A DNA stretch of 64,000 bases. Source: Methylopila sp. 73B. GTDB lineage: Bacteria; Pseudomonadota; Alphaproteobacteria; Rhizobiales; Methylopilaceae. The first letter of the stretch is position 1, and each line of letters starts with the position of its first letter. A program made the position numbers and the translations under genes. The notes under the pieces are model-generated. The model worked only from the letters and a program-made list of their open reading frames with translations, searched no databases and was not told the origin of the DNA. This document shows positions 59,097 through 64,000 of this stretch, in pieces. The stretch covers positions 1,984,001 through 2,048,000 of the forward strand of contig NZ_JAFV01000001.1 in NCBI RefSeq assembly GCF_000526315.1. The letters run 5' to 3'.

Positions 59097-61172
59097 ATGA
59101 ACCTCGACGTCGCCTTCGCGCCGCTGCTGCCCCTCCCCGCGCTGATCGCTTTGGCGATCGCGGGCGCGGTCGTGGCGGCGCTCTGCGTGCTCGGGCGCAC
59201 CCGCGGCGCCTGGCTGCGCGCGGGCGCCATCGCCTGCCTGCTGCTCGCGCTCGCGAACCCCTCCTTCACGCGCGAGGACCGCGAGACCCTGACCAACATC
59301 CTGCCTGTGGTCGTCGACCGCTCGGGCAGCCAGACGCTCGACGGCCGGAAGGAACAGACCGACGCCGTGCGGCAGGCGGTTGAGGAGCGGCTGCGCGGCC
59401 TGCCGAACACCGAGGTCCGCTGGATCGAGGCCGGGCAGGACGGCACGGCCTCGGACGGCACCGAGCTGTTCTCGGCGCTGCGCAACGCGCTGGCCGACGT
59501 GCCGCCGGAACGCGTGGCCGGCGCGCTGTTCGTCACCGACGGAGTCGTCCACGACGTGCCGGCGGACGCTCGCGACCTCGGCTTCACGGCGCCCCTGCAC
59601 GCGCTGATCACGGGACGGCCGGACGAGCGCGACCGCCGGGTGGCGCTGACGCTGTCGCCCCGCTTCGGCATCGTCGGCCAGACGCAGAAGGTGGGCTTCC
59701 GGATCGACGAGGTCGGTCAGGGGCTGGGCCGGCCCGTGCCGGTGGTGGTGCGCCGCGACGGCGAGGAGATCGCGAGACTCGACGCGCTCCCCGGGCAGGT
59801 CACGACCTTCGACGCCCCGATCGCGCATGCGGGCGTGAACTTCATCGAGATCGAGGCCGAGCAGGTCCCGCAGGAGATCACCAGGGTCAACAACCGGGTG
59901 GTGCTGCCGATCGACGGCGTGCGCGAGAAGCTCCGGGTGCTGCTGGTCTCCGGCGAGCCGCACGCCGGCGAGCGGACCTGGCGCAACCTCCTGAAGGCGG
60001 ACGCCAGCGTCGATCTCGTGCACTTCACCATCCTGCGCCCGCCGGACAAGCAGGACGGCACCCCGATCAACGAGCTGTCGCTGATCGCCTTCCCCACGCG
60101 CGAGCTGTTCGCCCAGAAGATCGACGAGTTCGACCTCATCATCTTCGACCGCTACGCGCGCCAGGGCATCCTGCCGATCATCTACTTCGACAACATCGCC
60201 CGCTATGTGCGGGACGGCGGCGCGGTGCTGGTCGCCTCCGGCCCGGACTACGCCGAGCCCGGCTCGCTGTTCGAAACGCCCCTCGCCCAGGTGCTTCCGG
60301 CCGAGCCGATGGGCGGCGTGGTGGAGCGCGCCTTCCGCGCGCAGCTCTCCGACGTCGGCCGCAAGCATCCGGTCACCCGCGGGCTGCCGGGGTCCGAAAC
60401 CAACCCGCCGACCTGGGCGCCGTGGTTCCGGATGGTCGACAGCCGGTTGCGCGAGGGCGAAGCCGTGCTGACCGGCCCTGACGACCGGCCGCTGCTGGTC
60501 CTCGCCCGCGAGAACCAGGGCCGCGTTGCGCTGCTGCTCTCCGACCACGCCTGGCTCTGGGCGCGGGGCTTCGATGGCGGCGGCCCCCATGTGGACCTGC
60601 TGCGGCGGCTGTCGCACTGGCTGATGAAGGAGCCGGACCTCGACGAGGAGGCGCTGCGCTCGCGCGCGACCGGCAAGACCGTCACCTTTGAGCGGCAGAC
60701 GCTGAAGGACGAGGTCCAGCCGGTGACCGTCACGCTGCCCGGCGGCGCGACGCGCGAGGTCACGCTGACCGAGGCGGAGCCCGGCCTGTGGCGCGGCGTG
60801 ATGGAGACGCCGGAGCTCGGCCTGCACCGGGCGACGGACGGGACGTTCACCACCCTGGTCAACGTCGGCCCGCCGAACCCGCGCGAGTTCACGGAGGTCG
60901 CGAGCAGCCCGAAGCGCCTCGAAGGCGTCGCCGGCGCGACCGGCGGTTCCGTCCGCCGGGTGGTGGCGGAGCCGGGCGCCGACATCGAGGTCCCGCGCGT
61001 CGTGCCGGTGGCCGCCGGGGCGCGAGCCTCTGGCTCCGACTGGATCGGCGTCCGCCAAGCCGACGTCTCGGTGGTGCGCGGCATCGGCATCCTGCCGGTG
61101 TTCGCGGGGATTCTCGGGCTGATGCTGCTGATCGGCGCCTTCGCGGCGACCTGGGCGCGCGAGGGCCGGTGA
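59097..61172 (+). CDS. Large membrane VWA/glutamine-amidotransferase-like protein
   Basis: A 691-residue protein, fourth in the MoxR cluster. Two N-terminal helices (PLPALIALAIAGAVVAALC, GAIACLLLALANPSF) precede a VWA-type DxSxS motif (VVVDRSGSQTLD) and a long domain with a class I glutamine-amidotransferase-like fold (LRVLLVSGEPHAGERTWRN..., FDLIIFDRYA), lacking an evident catalytic Cys. A C-terminal helix (GILPVFAGILGLMLLIGAF) returns it to the membrane. Partner of the preceding protein. Confidence 0.85.
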   Translation: MNLDVAFAPLLPLPALIALAIAGAVVAALCVLGRTRGAWLRAGAIACLLLALANPSFTREDRETLTNILPVVVDRSGSQTLDGRKEQTDAVRQAVEERLRGLPNTEVRWIEAGQDGTASDGTELFSALRNALADVPPERVAGALFVTDGVVHDVPADARDLGFTAPLHALITGRPDERDRRVALTLSPRFGIVGQTQKVGFRIDEVGQGLGRPVPVVVRRDGEEIARLDALPGQVTTFDAPIAHAGVNFIEIEAEQVPQEITRVNNRVVLPIDGVREKLRVLLVSGEPHAGERTWRNLLKADASVDLVHFTILRPPDKQDGTPINELSLIAFPTRELFAQKIDEFDLIIFDRYARQGILPIIYFDNIARYVRDGGAVLVASGPDYAEPGSLFETPLAQVLPAEPMGGVVERAFRAQLSDVGRKHPVTRGLPGSETNPPTWAPWFRMVDSRLREGEAVLTGPDDRPLLVLARENQGRVALLLSDHAWLWARGFDGGGPHVDLLRRLSHWLMKEPDLDEEALRSRATGKTVTFERQTLKDEVQPVTVTLPGGATREVTLTEAEPGLWRGVMETPELGLHRATDGTFTTLVNVGPPNPREFTEVASSPKRLEGVAGATGGSVRRVVAEPGADIEVPRVVPVAAGARASGSDWIGVRQADVSVVRGIGILPVFAGILGLMLLIGAFAATWAREGR

Positions 61173-61210
61173 GCCGCCCGCGCCACCCCCGCCCGACCTG
61201 AGCCGCGGCG

Positions 61211-61915
61211 ATGTCGTGGGGGCTCGATCTCGTCCAGCACTTCCTGCTCGCCTTCTCCGCGCTGTTCTCGATCGTGAACCCGATGGGCGGGGCGCTGATC
61301 TTCAGCCAGGTCACGTCGAACCGCACGCATCTGGAGCGGGTCGCGCTCGCCGGCCGCATCGGCGTCTACGCCGCCATGATCATGTTCGGCGCGCTGTGGA
61401 TCGGCGTCTACGTGCTGAACTTCTTCGGCGTGACGATCGAGGCGCTTCGGATCGCCGGCGGGCTGGTGGTGGCCGCCGCCGCCTGGCAGATGCTGAACGC
61501 GCCGGAGCACCGCGAGGCGCGCAAGCAGAGCCAAGCCGATGAGGCGATGGAGGGCGCCCCCGCCGACACCGCCTTCTTCCCTCTCACCATGCCGCTGACA
61601 ACCGGCCCCGGCACCATCTCGGTCGCGATCGCGCTGGGCGCCAACCGCCCGGCGGAAGGCGCGGCCTTCGTCACCTTCGCGGTCGGCGCCTCCGCGGGCG
61701 CGCTCGCGGTGGCGGGCTCCGTCTGGCTCGCCTACCGCTGGGCGGACGGAATCGTGAGCCTGCTCGGGCCCGGGCGCGTGCAGATCGTGGCGCGGCTCGC
61801 CGCGTTCCTCCTGCTCTGCGTCGGCGTCCAGATCACGCTCAACGGCGCGATGGAGGCGCTGAAGCAGGTGCGGGCGGAGGAGGCTGCGGCGGTCGTTGCG
61901 CCGACGCGGCGATGA
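61211..61915 (+). CDS. MarC family integral membrane protein
   Basis: A 234-residue MarC-family membrane protein with six hydrophobic helices. The NPMGGALIFSQVT and PLTTGPGTISVAIALGAN segments, containing repeated Asn-Pro/Gly-Pro turns, are the family mark. Function is unknown; early links to antibiotic resistance did not hold. It starts 38 bp after the VWA gene and may be co-transcribed. Its stop is 7 bp from the convergent dioxygenase-like gene. Confidence 0.9.
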   Translation: MSWGLDLVQHFLLAFSALFSIVNPMGGALIFSQVTSNRTHLERVALAGRIGVYAAMIMFGALWIGVYVLNFFGVTIEALRIAGGLVVAAAAWQMLNAPEHREARKQSQADEAMEGAPADTAFFPLTMPLTTGPGTISVAIALGANRPAEGAAFVTFAVGASAGALAVAGSVWLAYRWADGIVSLLGPGRVQIVARLAAFLLLCVGVQITLNGAMEALKQVRAEEAAAVVAPTRR

Positions 61916-61922
61916 GGACGCC

Positions 61923-62876
61923 TCACAGCGGCTTGAGGCCGGCTTCGATCTCGGCCCGCTGGGGCTCCAGGAACGGCGGCAGCGCGAGACGTTCGCCGAG
62001 CGTCTCCCCCGGCTCGTCGACTGCGAAGCCTGGACCGTCCGTCGCGATCTCGAACAGCACGCCGCCGGGCTCGCGGAAGTAGAGCGAGCGGAAGTAGTAG
62101 CGCTCGACCTCCCCGCTGGAGCGCAGGCCCGCCTCCGTCACCCGCTCGGTCCAGGCGGTGAGGCCCGCGCGGTCCGGCGTGCGGAAGGCGACGTGGTGCG
62201 CGCCGCCGGCGCCTTGCCCCGCGAAGCCGAGGCCCGGCTGCACCGCGACATGCAGCTCCGTTTCCGGGCCGCCGCCCTCGCCCATGGCGAAGACATGGAC
62301 ACGCCCGACGCCGTCAGGATCGGCCTGCTCGGCCACATGACGCATGTTCATCACCTCGGTCAGCACCCGCGCGGTGCGCTCGAGCTTCGGCGCGCTGATG
62401 GTGATCGGCCCGAGCCCGCGGATCTGGCGCTCGGCCGGCACCGAACTCGCCTCCCACGAGTGCGCCTCGCCGGCGCCGCCGTCGGCCACGAGCCGGAGCC
62501 GTTGGCCTTCCCCGTCCTCGAGATCCAGCGACGGTCGGCCGGCGCGTTCGGCGATGTCCGAGACCGTGACGCCCTGCGCCGTGAGCCGCTCGCGCCACCA
62601 CGCCAGCGCCGCCTCGTCGGCGACGCGCAGGCCGGTGCGCACGATGCTGTTCGAGCCCCGGCGCTCGCGCGGCGCGGGCCAGTCGAAGAAGGTCAGGTCC
62701 GTGCCCGGCGAGGCCTGCCCGTCGGCGTAAAACAGATGGTAGGCGCTGACGTCGTCCTGGTTCACGGTCTTCTTCACCAGACGTAGGCCCATAGTCTCGA
62801 CGTAGAAGCGACGGTTCGCGGCGGCGTCGGCCGTGATCGCGGTGAGGTGGTGGACGCCGGTGAGCGCGAGCGACAT
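61923..62876 (-). CDS. VOC-family ring-cleaving dioxygenase-like protein (MhqO/MhqA type)
   Basis: A 317-residue protein with two vicinal-oxygen-chelate domains. The N-terminal one opens with [21 protein letters not shown], and the C-terminal one has [21 protein letters not shown]; Glu in [18 protein letters not shown] is the third metal ligand. The family includes MhqO/MhqA, linked to quinone or hydroquinone detoxification. ATG 62876 has an AGGAGG site eight bases away. Confidence 0.88.
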   Translation of the reverse strand: MSLALTGVHHLTAITADAAANRRFYVETMGLRLVKKTVNQDDVSAYHLFYADGQASPGTDLTFFDWPAPRERRGSNSIVRTGLRVADEAALAWWRERLTAQGVTVSDIAERAGRPSLDLEDGEGQRLRLVADGGAGEAHSWEASSVPAERQIRGLGPITISAPKLERTARVLTEVMNMRHVAEQADPDGVGRVHVFAMGEGGGPETELHVAVQPGLGFAGQGAGGAHHVAFRTPDRAGLTAWTERVTEAGLRSSGEVERYYFRSLYFREPGGVLFEIATDGPGFAVDEPGETLGERLALPPFLEPQRAEIEAGLKPL

Positions 62877-63001
62877 GGGGAACGACCTCCTGGCTGACGG
62901 GGCTTGGCTTTCCATATCGGCGTGCGCGCCCGCAACGTTAAGAGCAGGCTGTATGCGTAGGCGCCCGCCGCTTATGCCGCCGACGCAACCAGGAGCGGGC
63001 G

Positions 63002-63322
63002 ATGACCGAGTTCGTGATCGTGACGACCACGGTGGACGACGCCGACGCAGCCGAGGCCATCGCTCGGGCGGCTGTGGAGCGTCGGCTTGCGGCCTGCGCC
63101 GGGATCGTGGCGCGGCGGAGCGTCTACCGGTGGAAGGGCGCGGTGGAGACGGCGGAGGAACTCGCGGTGGAGCTCAAGACGCTTGCCTCTTTGGTTCCCG
63201 CGCTGCAGGCGGCGATCCTCGAATGGCATCCTTACGAGCTGCCCGAGATCGTAGTCACGCCGATCGTCGGAGGCTCGGCGGCCTATCTAGGGTGGGTGCG
63301 AGAGGGCGTAGACGTGGGGTGA
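63002..63322 (+). CDS. cutA: Divalent-cation tolerance protein CutA
   Basis: A 106-residue trimeric CutA1 protein, recognised by [31 protein letters not shown] and the signature [14 protein letters not shown]. The role is uncertain: copper tolerance in E. coli, signalling-like elsewhere. The ATG has GGAGCGGG nearby. A hairpin follows it. Confidence 0.93.
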   Translation: MTEFVIVTTTVDDADAAEAIARAAVERRLAACAGIVARRSVYRWKGAVETAEELAVELKTLASLVPALQAAILEWHPYELPEIVVTPIVGGSAAYLGWVREGVDVG

Positions 63323-63331
63323 CGACCTCTA

Positions 63332-63376
63332 CCAGCCCGTCATCCGCACGCGTGCATGCGGGGCGTGACGGGCTGG
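63332..63376. terminator. Bidirectional hairpin between cutA and the GcvT-like gene
   Basis: CCAGCCCGTCA (63332-63342) and TGACGGGCTGG (63366-63376) form a perfect 11-bp stem, with a further GC-rich stem in the loop. It lies between two convergent genes and could end both; T runs are weak on either side. Confidence 0.6.
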
Positions 63377-63397
63377 TTGGTTAGGCGCCGTAAGCTC

Positions 63398-64000
63398 TCA
63401 CGCCCGCTCGGCCGCCCCACGGGGATCGAGCGACAGCGTCGGATCGATCGCGGGCGCCGTCTTGGGCTCGGCCTCGGCGCGCACCCGCGACTTCGTCGGG
63501 TCGTAGTGCGGGAAGGCGACCACCGTCGCCGGGATGCGCTTCTGCTGGCCGTCGAGCTTGCCGATCTCCACCGCCGTGCCGAGCTCGGCGTAGGTCACGT
63601 CAAGCCTCGCGAGCGCGATGGTCTTGCCGAGGATCGGCGAGCGGGTCGCGCTGGTGACGACGCCGATCTGCGCGCGGCCCACATGCACGCAGTCGCCGTG
63701 GCCGATGTGCTCGGCGCCGGTGACGTCCAGGCCGACCAGCTTCTTCGACGGCGTCTCGCGGCGGCGCTTGAGCGCCTCCGCGCCGACGTAAGGGTCGGTC
63801 TTCTCCTTCGGCACAGCGAAGCCGATGCCGGCCTCGAACGGGTCGGTCTGGTCGCAGAACTCATAGCCGGCGAAGGCGAGCCCCGCCTCGATGCGCAGCA
63901 TGTCGAGCGCCTTGAGGCCGAGCGGCTTCATCCCGCGCGGCTCGCCGGCCGCCATGATCGCGTCCCACACCTCCGGGGCCTTGTCCGGGTGGCAGAACAC
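63398..64000 (-). CDS. Aminomethyltransferase (GcvT-like), C-terminal part, 5' truncated by window
   Basis: The last 200 residues of a GcvT-fold protein; the start lies beyond the window. GLKALDMLRIEAGLAFAGYEF is the conserved GcvT segment, with DPFEAGIGFAVPKEKTDPYVG next and the GcvT_C domain (HGDCVHVGRAQIGVVTSATRSP). It binds tetrahydrofolate and transfers a C1 group; close relatives include true glycine-cleavage T proteins and enzymes using other amines or DMSP. The C-terminal 30 residues are an unusual Pro/Ala/Glu tail. Other glycine-cleavage genes are not in view. Confidence 0.85.
   Translation of the reverse strand: MFCHPDKAPEVWDAIMAAGEPRGMKPLGLKALDMLRIEAGLAFAGYEFCDQTDPFEAGIGFAVPKEKTDPYVGAEALKRRRETPSKKLVGLDVTGAEHIGHGDCVHVGRAQIGVVTSATRSPILGKTIALARLDVTYAELGTAVEIGKLDGQQKRIPATVVAFPHYDPTKSRVRAEAEPKTAPAIDPTLSLDPRGAAERA

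Overview
The window is about 64 kb of very GC-rich, densely coded chromosomal DNA from an alphaproteobacterium, most likely order Hyphomicrobiales (Rhizobiales). The evidence is the gene complement: an eukaryotic-type glutamine synthetase II with a divergent GstI-type small protein, a rhizobial-type zinc L-asparaginase, an RT0821-type surface lipoprotein, TIGR03808 and TIGR02301 proteins, a SphA-type outer-membrane protein, SRAP, DUF1285 and DUF6111 genes, and an NrtR-like NAD regulator. I cannot assign a genus. No rRNA, tRNA, CRISPR array, prophage or intact insertion sequence was seen. Both ends cut genes: a HupE/UreJ permease at the left and an aminomethyltransferase (GcvT-like) at the right.

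Bases 1-9.5k hold a nickel-type permease fragment, a lytic transglycosylase, a coupled pair of a Rho-N/SAP-like basic protein and topoisomerase IB, a zinc asparaginase, an outer-membrane beta-barrel protein, a Tat-exported beta-helix protein and two coupled RNA methyltransferases. Bases 9.5-11.4k form a nitrogen-control unit: gstI-like gene, sigma-54-type promoter, structured leader and glnII. Bases 11.4-33k are mostly housekeeping: fabI with a coupled phosphatase, a CbpA-type co-chaperone, pdxH, a MHYT-PAS-GGDEF-EAL protein, corA, xseB, an AcuC-like deacetylase, an acyl-CoA dehydrogenase, a Sua5-type enzyme, an FAD oxidase, mqo and SRAP. The mqo gene is flanked by a second, truncated copy of the SRAP 3' end.

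Bases 33-43.6k hold pyrC facing ygfZ-tag, then a yefM-yoeB toxin-antitoxin pair with a recognisable double TGTACA operator and dctA, then an HD hydrolase, a tyrosine-phosphatase-like protein and the NAD regulator, followed by a phospholipase-D protein, a LysR regulator and a hydratase. Bases 43.8-51k hold an OmpA-domain protein with an extreme charged-repeat region, an APC permease with a lipid kinase and a phosphoesterase, and prfC.

Bases 51-61.2k are the most system-like part. A four-gene operon on the minus strand (DUF1285, CoA pyrophosphatase, DUF6111, CCA-adding enzyme), every junction overlapping by 4 bases, faces a plus-strand operon of a MoxR ATPase, a DUF58 protein, a 948-residue BatA/DUF4159 membrane protein and a 691-residue membrane protein with a VWA-type DxSxS motif. 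This looks like a conserved but poorly understood envelope-associated AAA+/VWA machine. The window ends with MarC, a VOC dioxygenase-like protein, CutA and the partial GcvT-like gene.

The intergenic spaces carry several families of palindromic repeats that recur at different places. They explain most of the non-coding DNA.
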